From: JAEUMD01 sp050246945 | Lineage (GTDB): Bacteria; Pseudomonadota; Alphaproteobacteria; Rhizobiales; Hyphomicrobiaceae | Length of the DNA: 64,000 bases | NCBI GenBank assembly: GCA_050246945.1 | Contig: JBFWVC010000005.1 | Span: 124,001-188,000, forward strand | Reading direction: 5' to 3' | Shown here: in pieces, positions 1 through 9,118 of the stretch | Layout of the letters: the number at the start of each line of letters is the position of its first letter | Position numbering within the stretch: the stretch's first letter is position 1 | Position numbers and translations under genes: made by a program | The notes under the pieces: model-generated | Told to the model about the DNA's origin: nothing | What the model saw: only the letters and a program-made list of their open reading frames with translations | The model's database searches: none

Positions 1-155
1 ACGCTGACAAGGTCGTAAAGCCCCGCACCTGCATGCGTATCGATGACGCGGAAAGGCGCTGCCTTCTTTGCCATGTGCACGATAACGAGCGTCAGCACGA
101 GATGCTTGAGCACATCGGCGAAGTTCCCAGCGTGAAACGCGTGGCGGTAGTTCAT
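1..155 (-). CDS. rlmJ: 23S rRNA (adenine2030-N6)-methyltransferase RlmJ, N-terminal part
   Basis: Only the first 51 codons lie in the window; the gene runs off the left edge. Reading from an ATG at 155-153 gives a protein beginning MNYRHAFHAGNFADVLKHLV and continuing to an IDTHAGAGLYDL segment. Both are hallmark N-terminal motifs of RlmJ (YhiR), the SAM-dependent enzyme that N6-methylates A2030 of 23S rRNA; the DTHAGAG stretch is its SAM-binding loop. The start lies 10 bases past the holC stop on the same strand, so the two genes probably share a transcript. The family call is firm although the catalytic region is outside the window. Confidence 0.9.
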   Translation of the reverse strand, partial: MNYRHAFHAGNFADVLKHLVLTLVIVHMAKKAAPFRVIDTHAGAGLYDLVS

Positions 156-165
156 GGCAGCCGGC

Positions 166-627
166 TCAAGCCTTCTTCTCCCAGCGCCCACTGTTCCCCT
201 GCTGCCAATACGTCACCTGACACCCAGCCTGCCTTGCCGCGGTCCATTGCTGCCGCGCCGTTTTGACCGCCTCGGGATCGTGTCCGTCGAAAAGATAGAC
301 GATGCGCACGAACCCCTGGAACGTTTCAGCAGTGGCGCCATCGACGAGAAACCGCACCCCGGCTCCGTTCGGCGTCTCAGCTCCCGTCGTCAGGTAGATG
401 GGCTGATGCTCGCTCATCCCTTCCTTGCGCGTGCCGTGAGCAAGGAAGCTGTCGTCGCGGAAAGTCCACAATGCGAGATCGAGCGCCTCGAGTCGCTCCT
501 CCGATCCCGACTGGACTACAGCGCGCCATCCCCGCTCGATGGTCTTTTCCAGCAGCGAAGGTAGCACCTTATCGAGCGGCAACCGCTCCAGGTGATAAAA
601 CAGGACTTCGGCAGCATTATCCGCCAC
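166..627 (-). CDS. holC: DNA polymerase III subunit chi
   Basis: Predicted 153-residue chi subunit of the DNA polymerase III clamp-loader assembly, the protein that links the holoenzyme to SSB. The sequence opens VADNAAEVLFYHLERLPLDK, followed by LLEKTIERGWRAVV and, further on, GVRFLVDG and a FDGHDPEAV segment, all in the usual HolC order. The open frame extends 33 codons further upstream. I chose the GTG at 627-625 because AAAGGAG sits 9 bases before it and because family members start just before the first beta strand. Length is typical (about 150 residues). The rlmJ start follows 10 bases after the stop. Confidence 0.9.
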   Translation of the reverse strand: MADNAAEVLFYHLERLPLDKVLPSLLEKTIERGWRAVVQSGSEERLEALDLALWTFRDDSFLAHGTRKEGMSEHQPIYLTTGAETPNGAGVRFLVDGATAETFQGFVRIVYLFDGHDPEAVKTARQQWTAARQAGCQVTYWQQGNSGRWEKKA

Positions 628-1290
628 GCTGTTGGGCTCCTTTCGATGCGGCCGCGTATCGACCGCAATACGCGCACCCAAGTCTGCATCGACACACCCC
701 GCACGGCAGCGTACGACGCACCTCATGTCGCAGCATGTTCGCGAGGGACTTGCGCCATCCGGGTATAGAGCCTATATCCCGCAGTCCGGAGCGGCGCCAT
801 ACCTATGGTTGACGCCCGTGCGGGCGGTGAGCGTTGCGGCCTCTTAGGGTTCGCTGTGACGCTCCCGCCCGCTGCGATTCCCGGTATAAGCGCAACGCCA
901 ACGCGTGATGCGGAGCCAACGCGCGATGCGGAAAGCGCCGCACCCATCACGCAAGATCCAGGCTCGGCAGACAAGACAACGGCGATCGCCGGCTTGGGCG
1001 ATCGCCTGTCATCTCTCGAAAACGGCGTCAAGCGACGAAACCATTGGCTCGTCATGGCACCCGTCTCGCATCAGGAATGGAGCCACGCGAACTGCGGGCG
1101 AAAGTTTGAATGGGCCGCCGCATTGCGTCGCTTGGAACATGCCACGGCAGCAGACGCTTTGCTGTGCGGCACTGCTCAAGGCATGCGTACCTGAAGCGTG
1201 CAGCGATTCAGCATGAAAAACATGCTCCAAACAAAGGGTTGGATCGTGTTCGAGTTTCCATCAAACATGAACACGATCTAGCCCGGACAC
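628..1290. other. Intergenic stretch with a tandem 18-mer and repeat copy R1-1
   Basis: No convincing gene. Open frames on both strands are short, Arg/Ala/Pro-rich and have no recognisable domain. At 898-933 an 18-base unit is tandemly duplicated (16 of 18 bases identical), and GGCGATCGCC occurs twice at about 980-1005. The last 100 bases hold dispersed repeat R1-1. The holC promoter must lie here, but I cannot point to a clear one. Confidence 0.5.
1181..1280 (+). repeat. Dispersed intergenic repeat R1, copy 1
   Basis: A 100-base element with two predicted hairpins. The first pairs GCATG with CATGC outside and CTGAA with TTCAG inside. The second pairs GATCGTGTT with AACACGATC. Order and spacing match copies at 1735-1834 and 9119-9217. 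It sits 10 bases beyond the stop codon of the small secreted protein gene. Confidence 0.8.
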
Positions 1291-1590
1291 TCAGTAGCCC
1301 TTCTTCAACATGCTGCGCGGCACTTCGCCGGCATCGACCAGCGCGCGGATGCACCGCTGCGAGATGCCCTTTCCGGCAGCCTGCATGCAGCGGCGCAACT
1401 CCGTACCATAGAGCGAATAGCCGGGACAGAAGCGGTTGTAGTCAACCTTGCATGCCCGTCGCACGCGCGCGGAATAAGGACCGCTGTTGTCCGCCGCCAT
1501 GGCGGCTGTGGCAAATGTAAATGTGTTCATCGTATAGCCTGCAGTGGCCGCCATGACTGCGACAAGTGCGGCACGCATTGCTCTCTTCAT
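1291..1590 (-). CDS. Small secreted cysteine-containing protein of unknown function
   Basis: I do not recognise this family. The frame gives 99 residues from the ATG at 1590-1588, which has AAGGA about 11 bases upstream; an ATG 24 bases earlier is also possible. Residues 1 to about 33 form a signal peptide: basic MKRAMR, a hydrophobic Ala/Val/Met run, and a likely cleavage after ATAAMA. The mature part is short and basic with four cysteines, in RRACK, RFCPGY, RRCMQ and QRCIR. This suggests a disulfide-bonded periplasmic protein. The end, RSMLKKGY, is charged. It lies downstream of der on the same strand but is separated from it by repeat R1-2, so co-transcription is doubtful. Confidence 0.65.
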   Translation of the reverse strand: MKRAMRAALVAVMAATAGYTMNTFTFATAAMAADNSGPYSARVRRACKVDYNRFCPGYSLYGTELRRCMQAAGKGISQRCIRALVDAGEVPRSMLKKGY

Positions 1591-1734
1591 CGGCTCGGTG
1601 ATCCTTGGCTGCATATCTGGCCGCATCCCTGCATGGCCAATCCAGCGCGTACTTAGTCTGAGATTGTGGCTTGCGCTAGTGCGACACGTATTCGTACCAA
1701 ACAGCGCTCGTGCGGATTGCACCAAAGTGCTGGA

Positions 1735-1834
1735 GCATGTTCAACTGAAGTGCGCAGCGGTTCAGCGTGAAGAACATTCTCAATTCAAAGACTTAGATCG
1801 TGTTCATGTGCCCATGCGACATGAACACGATCTA
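1735..1834 (+). repeat. Dispersed intergenic repeat R1, copy 2, with a perfect 16-bp stem
   Basis: A 100-base element homologous to R1-1. Its second hairpin is a perfect inverted repeat: TAGATCGTGTTCATGT at 1794-1809, a 9-base loop, and the exact complement at 1819-1834. The first hairpin pairs CTGAA with TTCAG inside an outer ATGTT/GAACAT stem. The outermost three bases of the element are the stop codon of der (minus strand, 1832-1834). Confidence 0.85.
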
Positions 1835-3286
1835 AGGCCGCTTGGCTTTTCCTCGACGCTCCCGGCCTGCGTAGGGGTTCTCGCCCTTCTTTAGGCTAAA
1901 CCGGACGGGCACTCCGGGCAGGCCGAAGACCTCCCGCAGGCTATTGGTTAAGTAACGAACGTACGATCGCGGCAACTCGGCCGGGCGGGAGCAGAAGGCG
2001 ACGAAAGTGGGTGGGCGCGTCGAGACCTGGGTAACGTACCTCAGCCGAATTCTACGACCCGCCACTGCCGGCGGCGAATGACGCGACACGGCCTCTTGAA
2101 GCCACCGGTTGAGATCGGAAGTCGGCACCCGCTTGTTCCAGGTCTCGTGTGTCGCGACGATCGCTTCCATCAGCCGGTCGAGTCCTTTCTCGCCCAGCGC
2201 CGAAATCGTGACAAGCGCTACGCCCGGCACTTGCGAGAGCTTTTCCGATACGGTCTCTCGAAGGTCCTTCAGCAGCTTCTGCTTGTCCGCTACCAGATCC
2301 CACTTGTTGACCGCCACAACGATTGCACGGCCCTCCTGGGCGACCATGTCCCCGATCGTCAGGTCCTGATGCTCGAACGGCCGCTCCGCATCGATCAGCA
2401 ACACCACCAGTTCCGCGAAACGAAGTGCACGGACCGTGTCGCTTGCCGACAGCTTTTCGGCCAACTCGTCGATGCGCGCCTTGCGCCTGAGCCCGGCGGT
2501 ATCGAACAGCAGGAACCTGCGATCGTTCCAGACGAGTTCGCTCGAGATCGTATCGCGCGTCAGCCCTGGTTCCGGCCCGGTGATCATCCGTTCCTCGGCC
2601 AGCAGCGCGTTCACGAGCGTCGACTTGCCGACGTTCGGTCGCCCGACGATGGCAACTCGGATCGGCCTCGTGCGCTTCGTTGGCCCATCGCCAGAGGAAA
2701 TCTCGGCGCCCTCGTCGCCGTTCTCGCTCCCGTCCGCATCATCGCCGTCACGCCGTCTCCGCCTGCGCGGCGGCGTATCAAGAGAGAGACCTAGCGCCTG
2801 GAGGATGTCGACCACGAGATCGCCCACACCCTCCCCATGCTCGGCAGAGATCGCTACTGGCTCGCCGAACCCGAGTGAATATGCGTCATAAAAGCCGCTC
2901 TCGCCGGCGCGTCCCTCAGCCTTGTTGGCAACGAGGATTACCGGCTTTCCAGAGGCTCGCACAACTCTCGCGAAGGCTTCGTCGGCTGCCGTCACACCCT
3001 CGCGCGCGTCGATGACGAACAGCGCCAGATCGGCAGCAGCCACAGCGGCCTCCGATTGTTGGCGCATACGCGCAGCGATCGTTCCTGCGCCTGCCTCCTC
3101 CAGTCCCGCCGTATCCACGAGCTTAATTGTGTGCGTACCAAGTTGCGCTTCGCCTTCGCGGCGGTCGCGTGTCAATCCCGGCATGTCCGAAACAAGCGCC
3201 GTGCGCCTGCCGGTCAGACGGTTGAACAGGGTCGACTTGCCGACATTCGGCCGGCCGACGATGGCGACTGTGGGTATGGCGGACAT
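1832..3286 (-). CDS. der: Ribosome assembly GTPase Der (EngA)
   Basis: 484-residue double-GTPase required for 50S subunit maturation. Two G domains are visible. The first has GRPNVGKS at residues 11-18 and DTAG at 58-61, but its base-recognition motif reads NKAE rather than NKxD. The second has GRPNVGKS at 215-222 followed by DTAG and a standard NKWD. Between them (about 171-205) is a charged linker with a run of six arginines and many Asp/Glu residues. A KH-like C-terminal domain ends in basic residues, as in other Der proteins. The start at 3286 puts the P-loop ten residues in; the frame extends further up but without family similarity. The stop codon lies inside repeat R1-2. Confidence 0.96.
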   Translation of the reverse strand: MSAIPTVAIVGRPNVGKSTLFNRLTGRRTALVSDMPGLTRDRREGEAQLGTHTIKLVDTAGLEEAGAGTIAARMRQQSEAAVAAADLALFVIDAREGVTAADEAFARVVRASGKPVILVANKAEGRAGESGFYDAYSLGFGEPVAISAEHGEGVGDLVVDILQALGLSLDTPPRRRRRRDGDDADGSENGDEGAEISSGDGPTKRTRPIRVAIVGRPNVGKSTLVNALLAEERMITGPEPGLTRDTISSELVWNDRRFLLFDTAGLRRKARIDELAEKLSASDTVRALRFAELVVLLIDAERPFEHQDLTIGDMVAQEGRAIVVAVNKWDLVADKQKLLKDLRETVSEKLSQVPGVALVTISALGEKGLDRLMEAIVATHETWNKRVPTSDLNRWLQEAVSRHSPPAVAGRRIRLRYVTQVSTRPPTFVAFCSRPAELPRSYVRYLTNSLREVFGLPGVPVRFSLKKGENPYAGRERRGKAKRP

Positions 3287-3476
3287 ATATGGCCAACGGG
3301 CTCGCGGATCGGAAAAGCGTTTGCATGGCGCGGTGCAAGGCGCGCTTATGCCCGAAACTGCACGACTTGGAAACCTCAACGCTGCCGCACGGCAAATCAG
3401 GTCTTTCGCACCGCATCGCAGACGGCCACCGGCACCAAGGTGGGCACCCCGGCAGCGCGAAACGGTTGCACGGTCA

Positions 3477-4850
3477 TTAATTGAGGGCGATCAGCTTGGC
3501 CTTGTCGGTCAGTACGTACATGCGGCGCTTGGCGACGACCGGCGGAACGAATACCGACTCGCCCAGACCCTGTTGCGATGCCACCCGCCCGCTCATGGCA
3601 TCGACACCGGCAAGTTGGCCTTCCGAAGACACGAGCCAGAGCTTGCCGCCTGCCAGCACCGGGCCGGCCCAGGTCTTCGCGCCGGGCAGCTGTACGGTCC
3701 ACTGAACCGCACCCTGATCCCGCGAAATTGCCATCAGCTGACCGGCCGTATCGACGACAAACACGCTGCCGCCCGCCACCCAGGGCGTCTGTGTGCTGGC
3801 AACGTTGAGCGACCACAATCGCTCCCCTGTCGATATTTGCGTCGCCACCATCCGCCCCGAATGGCCAACGGCGAAAACGACACCGTTGTCGATCGCCGGC
3901 CGCGCGGCATCAGCCAGGCTGGTGAGCTGCGAGGTGGTGCGCGCGCGCGCAAGGCTCTCCGACCAGACGGCTGAGCCATCCGACACCTTGAGCGCAAGGA
4001 CGTCACCCGAGGGGTAAGGGACGACGACGACGTCACCCGAAACCGCAGGGCTGACGCTCATCACGAGGCTCGCCTGTTGCGGCAACCCGCGCACGTTCCA
4101 GAGTTCCGCGCCATCGAGCCCCGACAGACAATAGAACCGTCCGTCGACCGTGATCACGAAAACGCGATCGCCATGCGCGGTGGGCGCAGCGCGAATGGGC
4201 ACGCCGAGATTGCGCTCCCAGAGTTTCTTCCCGCTTTGCGGATCGAGTGACACGACGTTGCCGAATCCGCTTGCCGCATAAAGACGCCCGCTATCGGCCG
4301 CGAGGCCACCGCCAAACCCGCCGCTCGGGCTTCCTGCACCCAGTGAGAAGAAGCCTCCCGACGACGCCTCTCGCTCGGGCACCAGCGACACCCGCCAAGA
4401 TCTGGAACCACCGGATGCTGAGAAGGCCGTCACCGTACCGCCAGCGTCGAGCGTGAAGACACGGTCGCCGTAGACGATCGGACTCGCGGTCACGCGTCCG
4501 ATCTTGCCCGAACCCGCGCCCGCATCGACGCTCCACGATTGATGCACCGCAGCCCCCAGCGCCAGATGACCCGGCGCATTGGTCGCCTCGCCGCCAGGTT
4601 GCGCCCAGGCCTCGTTCTCGTGTTCGGCCACCAGCACGATCGGCTTGTCGCCTGAGGCAAGTTCACCGGGAATTTTCTCTGCTGCGGGCATGATCGGGAT
4701 GCGCGTTCCCGGCAACGGCTGCTGCTTTTCCTTGAATGGATTGAGGTCACCGACTTTCGGCAGGCTCGGCAGGCCGCCTGAGCAACCCGTCACGAGGACG
4801 GTCGCGAACATGGCAACCGTTGCCGTCGCCAATTGCTTCACGATGCCCAT
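3477..4850 (-). CDS. bamB: Outer membrane assembly lipoprotein BamB (PQQ-like beta-propeller)
   Basis: 457-residue lipoprotein of the BAM complex, which inserts beta-barrel proteins into the outer membrane. The N-terminus is a lipoprotein signal with lipobox VTGC and acylated Cys23. From about residue 85 the chain is made of repeated PQQ/WD-type blades: VYGDRVFTLDAGGTVTAFSA, RLYAASGFGNVVSLDPQSGK, KLWLVSSEGQLAGVDAMSGR and others. This is the eight-bladed propeller fold. Neighbours are an YfgM-like TPR protein 16 bases upstream and der downstream, the same linkage as yfgM-bamB-der in gamma-proteobacteria, which supports the assignment. Confidence 0.92.
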   Translation of the reverse strand: MGIVKQLATATVAMFATVLVTGCSGGLPSLPKVGDLNPFKEKQQPLPGTRIPIMPAAEKIPGELASGDKPIVLVAEHENEAWAQPGGEATNAPGHLALGAAVHQSWSVDAGAGSGKIGRVTASPIVYGDRVFTLDAGGTVTAFSASGGSRSWRVSLVPEREASSGGFFSLGAGSPSGGFGGGLAADSGRLYAASGFGNVVSLDPQSGKKLWERNLGVPIRAAPTAHGDRVFVITVDGRFYCLSGLDGAELWNVRGLPQQASLVMSVSPAVSGDVVVVPYPSGDVLALKVSDGSAVWSESLARARTTSQLTSLADAARPAIDNGVVFAVGHSGRMVATQISTGERLWSLNVASTQTPWVAGGSVFVVDTAGQLMAISRDQGAVQWTVQLPGAKTWAGPVLAGGKLWLVSSEGQLAGVDAMSGRVASQQGLGESVFVPPVVAKRRMYVLTDKAKLIALN

Positions 4851-4866
4851 GCCTGCTGTCCCCTCG

Positions 4867-5610
4867 TCATTTCTGCTCCGCTGGCGCCGCGGGCTTGTCT
4901 GCCGTCCCCGTCCCTGCCTTTGGCGCGGGAGCCGCAGATGCCTTCGCGAGTTCGGCGGAGATGATCTCGGCCATCAGCACCTGCGACCTTTCGCGAACGT
5001 CCGCGGGCGAGGTGGGATCGGCCAGGACCTGCTCCAATGGCTTGCGCGCTGCATCCAACTTGCCCGCCTTCAGCGCCGCCAGACCAATCAGCTCGCGCGC
5101 ATTCGCGCGCCACGGACTCGATTCGCTTGTGAGATCGTTGAGCCGATTCTCAACCTCGGTAAAGTCGGCATCCCCAATCTTCAGCGCTGCGGCCTGAAGC
5201 TTGGCAAATGATTTCAGCAATCCGTCGGCATTCGGATCACCCGCCAGCGCTTCGTACTTCGCCAGAGCCTCGGCCTTGTTGCCGGCCTCCACCTCCAGCC
5301 CCGCGAGCTGCAGACGCGCCAGCGCCGCGTACCCGGACGGTGCGTTTTTCGCCAGCTCCTCGAATGCCTTGCGAGCCTCGTCGAGTTTCTTTTCCTGAAT
5401 CAGATAGACCGCATTCTCGAATGCGGCACCGGAAGCGTTGGCGGCCGCTTGTCGGCGCGATTGGTTGTATTGGTAACCGCCCACGGCGATCACCAGCGCA
5501 ACGGCTGCAACGAGGAAGTAGGTACCGTACTGCTTCCAGAGCTGCTCCATGCGCTCCCGACGCAGTTCCTCCTCGACCTCCCTCATCAGGGTATCTTCAC
5601 TATTGGCCAT
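4867..5610 (-). CDS. YfgM-like tetratricopeptide membrane protein
   Basis: 247 residues. A charged cytoplasmic N-terminus (EDTLMREVEEELRRERMEQL) is followed by one transmembrane segment at about residues 30-47 and then a periplasmic helical-repeat region (about 60-215) with TPR-like phasing, such as KLDEARKAFEELAKNAP and ALARLQLAGLEVEAG. The tail is Ala/Pro/Lys-rich and low-complexity. This is the architecture of YfgM, which associates with the SecYEG translocon and periplasmic chaperones. The gene precedes bamB by 16 bases, as in the conserved cluster. I started at the ATG at 5610 because the 24 codons above it look non-coding. The exact role in alphaproteobacteria is inferred. Confidence 0.85.
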   Translation of the reverse strand: MANSEDTLMREVEEELRRERMEQLWKQYGTYFLVAAVALVIAVGGYQYNQSRRQAAANASGAAFENAVYLIQEKKLDEARKAFEELAKNAPSGYAALARLQLAGLEVEAGNKAEALAKYEALAGDPNADGLLKSFAKLQAAALKIGDADFTEVENRLNDLTSESSPWRANARELIGLAALKAGKLDAARKPLEQVLADPTSPADVRERSQVLMAEIISAELAKASAAPAPKAGTGTADKPAAPAEQK

Positions 5611-5866
5611 GAATTCTTCGCGTCCTGGTCCTGTGCCGGATCCGCAGGGATCCCATGTCTCGTTGTGAGCGGCCCGCGGCAATTTCCGGGCCCAAGGCTC
5701 CGGCTTTCACCTGCGAAGACAACAAGTTGACACCAAATAAACCGCTCGCGCGCGCCCTCGAAACCGGGGTGCGGCGCCCGCATTGATAGCCAAGCAGAGG
5801 AGTGACGCAAGGAAAAGCACGGTACTCACCGCCCCAACCCGCAGGTGCCCCTCTCCGCCAGACCAA

Positions 5867-6772
5867 CTAGCTGCTGGCTTTTTTCGGCTTTTTCGTGGCC
5901 CTGGGCGACCCGCTTTCCCCGCCCTGCGAGGTATCGCGCATGGCATAGGTATGCTCCGGAGCCGGGAAGGTCCTGGCGCGAACCTCCTCCGCGTAGCCTC
6001 GAATCGCCCGCTCGATCGCCGACCCGATCGCGCCGAACTGCTTGACGAACTTTGGCACTCTCGGCGACAACCCCAGCATGTCCTCCATGACCAGGATCTG
6101 ACCGTCGCACGCCGCGGACGCGCCAATGCCGATCGTCGGAATAGGGATGCTCCCGGTAATTCGCGCCGCCAGCGGCTCCGCCATCGCCTCGAGCACGACG
6201 GAAAATGCTCCGGCCTCTGCGACGAGCCTGGCATCCTCCTCGATTGCTGCCCATTGGGCCTCTTCGCGGCCCTGCGCCTTGAAACCGCCAATCACGTTGA
6301 TCGACTGCGGCGTGAGCCCGATGTGCGCCATCACGGGAATCCCGCGATCGACAAGATAGCGGATCGTCTCGGCCATACGCCGGCCACCTTCCAGCTTCAC
6401 CGCGCCGCAGTCGGTTTCCTTCATCACCCGCGCCGCATTCCGGAACGCGATGGACGGGCTCTCTTCGTAGGTACCGAACGGCATGTCGACGACGACGAGC
6501 GCGCGCTTTGCCCCGCGCACCACCGCACGCCCGTGCATGATCATAAGTTCCAGCGGCACCGGCACCGTCGTCTCATAGCCGTGCATGACCATGCCCAGGC
6601 TGTCGCCCACCAGCAGGAAGTCGCAGTATTGATCAGCGATTGCCGCCGTGTGAGCATGATAAGCTGTCAGCGACACGATCGGCTCGATCCCCTTCTTCGC
6701 AGCAATATCCGGAGCCATGAGGCGTTTGACCTTTGAGCCCGCGACCGAACCGGCAGAAGATTGTGATGACAT
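5867..6772 (-). CDS. panB: 3-methyl-2-oxobutanoate hydroxymethyltransferase
   Basis: 301-residue first enzyme of pantothenate synthesis: it transfers a hydroxymethyl group from 5,10-methylene-THF to 2-oxoisovalerate, giving ketopantoate. Visible family motifs are SLTAYHAHTAAIADQ, then VGDSLGMVMHGYETTVPV with the metal-binding Asp, DMPFGTYEESP, AVKLEGG, and VMAHIGLTPQSI. The start is ATG 6772, because GGAG lies nine bases before it; an in-frame ATG nine bases earlier would leave almost no spacing. The last 30 residues are Lys/Ser/Gly-rich and probably disordered. panC is not adjacent in this window. Confidence 0.94.
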   Translation of the reverse strand: MSSQSSAGSVAGSKVKRLMAPDIAAKKGIEPIVSLTAYHAHTAAIADQYCDFLLVGDSLGMVMHGYETTVPVPLELMIMHGRAVVRGAKRALVVVDMPFGTYEESPSIAFRNAARVMKETDCGAVKLEGGRRMAETIRYLVDRGIPVMAHIGLTPQSINVIGGFKAQGREEAQWAAIEEDARLVAEAGAFSVVLEAMAEPLAARITGSIPIPTIGIGASAACDGQILVMEDMLGLSPRVPKFVKQFGAIGSAIERAIRGYAEEVRARTFPAPEHTYAMRDTSQGGESGSPRATKKPKKASS

Positions 6773-7181
6773 ATTGGGCATTCTCCAGATTGCTGGCCGC
6801 GCATAGGCCGCCGAACCCTGGCAGCCCCATCCCGCACGCCGAACCCATTCCCGGAGGTGCGCGATAGCGATGCCAAGTGCTGAGTGCCATACCGCACAAG
6901 GCACTCCATAACCAGAAGCCGTCCGAACATAGCGTTGTGCCTGCGCGATGAGACTCTGGCCTCATCCGCATCGCGCCGCCGCCGGGCTCGCCCGCCCGTG
7001 AACGGTCGAATTCTGGATGGTGCCACGATCACATGCCCGAGGATCGGGCACATTAACTCCAGATGACCTTGTGCCACGTCTGAGGTTTGCCTCCTTGCCA
7101 CACTGATGGCAAAATTGTCCTTGTGCGGGCTTGGTTTGAATTGCGGCAGCAAAATCGTCCTGATAACCAAAACTTAGGCTC
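6773..7181. other. Divergent intergenic region between panB and the L,D-transpeptidase gene
   Basis: No supported gene. Overlapping frames on both strands are short and of biased composition. A perfect hairpin, TGCCCGA (7034-7040) pairing with TCGGGCA (7044-7050), is present but lacks a T-run. The region must hold the promoters of both flanking genes. Confidence 0.45.
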
Positions 7182-9116
7182 GTGTATGTAGTTGTTCGAG
7201 TATACCAGCCGTATCGATTTTCAGCGTATGTGGGGGCTTTGAGTAAAGTGCGTAGCTCATCCAGGCTGACAGCAGAACGTCCCGCAAACATTGGCCTTCC
7301 GATCACTGCTGCCAGAGCTTGTCTGAGGATCGTCGCCACGGTCCCAGCGACGCTCGTCCTGGCGGCGACTGTGGTCGTGTCGGCGCCGGATGCAGCCGAG
7401 GCGCGCCGCGGCAGCGCCACGCAAATCATGCGCGAACCGGTCAGTGGCGACCCGTTGACCATCATTATTTCCTTGGATGAGCAGCAGCTGAAGGTCTTCG
7501 ACAGCAGCGGCCTCGTCGCGCAATCTCAAATATCGTCCGGCCGCCAGGGCTACAGCACGCCGACAGGAATCTTCACGATCCTGCAGAAGAACCGTCAGCA
7601 CTACTCCAATCTGTATGACTCTGCGCCTATGCCGAACATGCAGCGCCTGACATGGTCCGGCGTGGCGCTCCACGCTGGCAATCTGCCCGGTTATCCCGCT
7701 TCGCATGGTTGCATCCGCCTGCCCTACAGCTTTTCCCGTTCGCTATTCTCGATGACGAAGCTCGGAACGCGCGTGATCGTGCGCGAGGACATGGTGGAGC
7801 CGCATCAGTTCCGCCATCCCCGGCTATTTGCCGCGCTGCCCCCAGGCGTTGCCGACGTGCCCCATCCGGTCCGCCGTGCAGACGCCGTAGCAACGCGCTC
7901 CAAAGCCGCTGGATTGAGCACCGTCTCGGCGATGCTTGGCGTCACGCCTGCGGCAGCAGCCGAGGCCGCAATCGAGATAGCCGCGCGACCCGAGGGAGAA
8001 ACCGGCGCTGCTTTGCCCGGAACAGCCGCCACTCCGCCAGCGTTGCGGACGCGAGCGACCGCGCTTGCCGAGCGCCAGGCTGAAATCGATCTCAAGGCGA
8101 CTGAAATCACGAGCCGTGAAAAGCTTCACGGAGAGGCCGCTGCGGCGATGGCGGAAATCAACGAAAGGCTCAACGAAGCGCGCGCCGATTTGAAAGCCTC
8201 TCGCAACGCCGTTCCCTCCATCAAGCGCGACCTGCAGCGCAAGGAGCGCGCGCAAGCCGAAGCCGAGCGCGAATTGAAGCGCTTCATCGACCGTCAGCAG
8301 CGCGAGAAAAGCCGGGCCGAGGCCCGCGCCGCCAAGCGAGAGGAAGAGCATCGCGCAGACGCCGCCAGCAATCTCGACACGGAAGCACTCGTAGCGCGCA
8401 GCGGAGCCCGCACTGCCGAAGCGCAGTCTGATGCCGCCGCGCAAGACGCCGCGGCTGCCGAAGAGAACGAGTTGGAAGCAGCGTATCTTGAGGCAATCCA
8501 CGACCTGGAAACGGCGCAGCAGTTCCTCCAGGCGAAGGACGACATAATCGCAAGACGCACTCATGCGGCCGCTGCAATTGTGCAGGAACGCGCTGATATG
8601 CTCAAAGTGTATAATGAGACAAGATCTGCATTGGACCAGGCGCGTGACGACTACAAGCGCGCCGTCGCCGCTGTTCAGCAGTTCCCCAAACCGGCCACAG
8701 TTCTGATCAGTCGCCGCAGTGGCATGCTGAAAATTCGCCAGGGCCACATGGATGTCTACGCTACGCCAATCAAGCTGTCTTTCCCCGACGCACGTATCGG
8801 TACCCACGTCTTTACAGCGATGGCCTATGCCGACGCCACCGAGACCGAGCTGAAATGGCAGGCCACGACGTTGACCGACGAGACGCCTGAGCTGCCGCGC
8901 CGCCCCAGCCGCGGTGCTGGCACAGACGACCGGGGTTCCTCATTGCCTCCGGCACCCACCGCGGCCAACGCACTGGAGAGGGTGGAGTTCACGGATGAAG
9001 TGAAGGCACGCATCAGCGAACTCATCAAGCCAGGGTCCGCGCTGATCATCTCCGACGACAATGCAAGCCCTGAAACAGGTGCTCACACGGACTTCATCGT
9101 ACAGCCGCGTCGCTGA
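7182..9116 (+). CDS. L,D-transpeptidase (YkuD) with long coiled coil
   Basis: 644-residue exported protein. A hydrophobic segment at about 48-68 ending in AAEA acts as signal or anchor. The YkuD catalytic domain spans about 92-198: ISLDEQQLKVFDSSG, STPTGIF, ALHAG and HGCIRLP with nucleophile Cys177. Such enzymes make 3-3 cross-links in peptidoglycan or attach proteins to it. Residues about 285-480 are an Ala/Glu/Arg/Lys-rich coiled coil. Residues about 500-560 (VLISRRSGMLKIRQ, then IGTHVFTAM) resemble the first half of a second YkuD domain with no catalytic Cys. The GTG start at 7182 is uncertain; TTG or GTG codons near residues 20-23 are alternatives. Repeat R1-3 begins three bases after the stop. 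Confidence 0.85.
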   Translation: MYVVVRVYQPYRFSAYVGALSKVRSSSRLTAERPANIGLPITAARACLRIVATVPATLVLAATVVVSAPDAAEARRGSATQIMREPVSGDPLTIIISLDEQQLKVFDSSGLVAQSQISSGRQGYSTPTGIFTILQKNRQHYSNLYDSAPMPNMQRLTWSGVALHAGNLPGYPASHGCIRLPYSFSRSLFSMTKLGTRVIVREDMVEPHQFRHPRLFAALPPGVADVPHPVRRADAVATRSKAAGLSTVSAMLGVTPAAAAEAAIEIAARPEGETGAALPGTAATPPALRTRATALAERQAEIDLKATEITSREKLHGEAAAAMAEINERLNEARADLKASRNAVPSIKRDLQRKERAQAEAERELKRFIDRQQREKSRAEARAAKREEEHRADAASNLDTEALVARSGARTAEAQSDAAAQDAAAAEENELEAAYLEAIHDLETAQQFLQAKDDIIARRTHAAAAIVQERADMLKVYNETRSALDQARDDYKRAVAAVQQFPKPATVLISRRSGMLKIRQGHMDVYATPIKLSFPDARIGTHVFTAMAYADATETELKWQATTLTDETPELPRRPSRGAGTDDRGSSLPPAPTAANALERVEFTDEVKARISELIKPGSALIISDDNASPETGAHTDFIVQPRR

Positions 9117-9118
9117 TA

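Noticed and set aside
805..1194. 129-codon plus-strand frame
   Set aside because: Contains the tandem 18-mer and runs into repeat R1-1; no family similarity.
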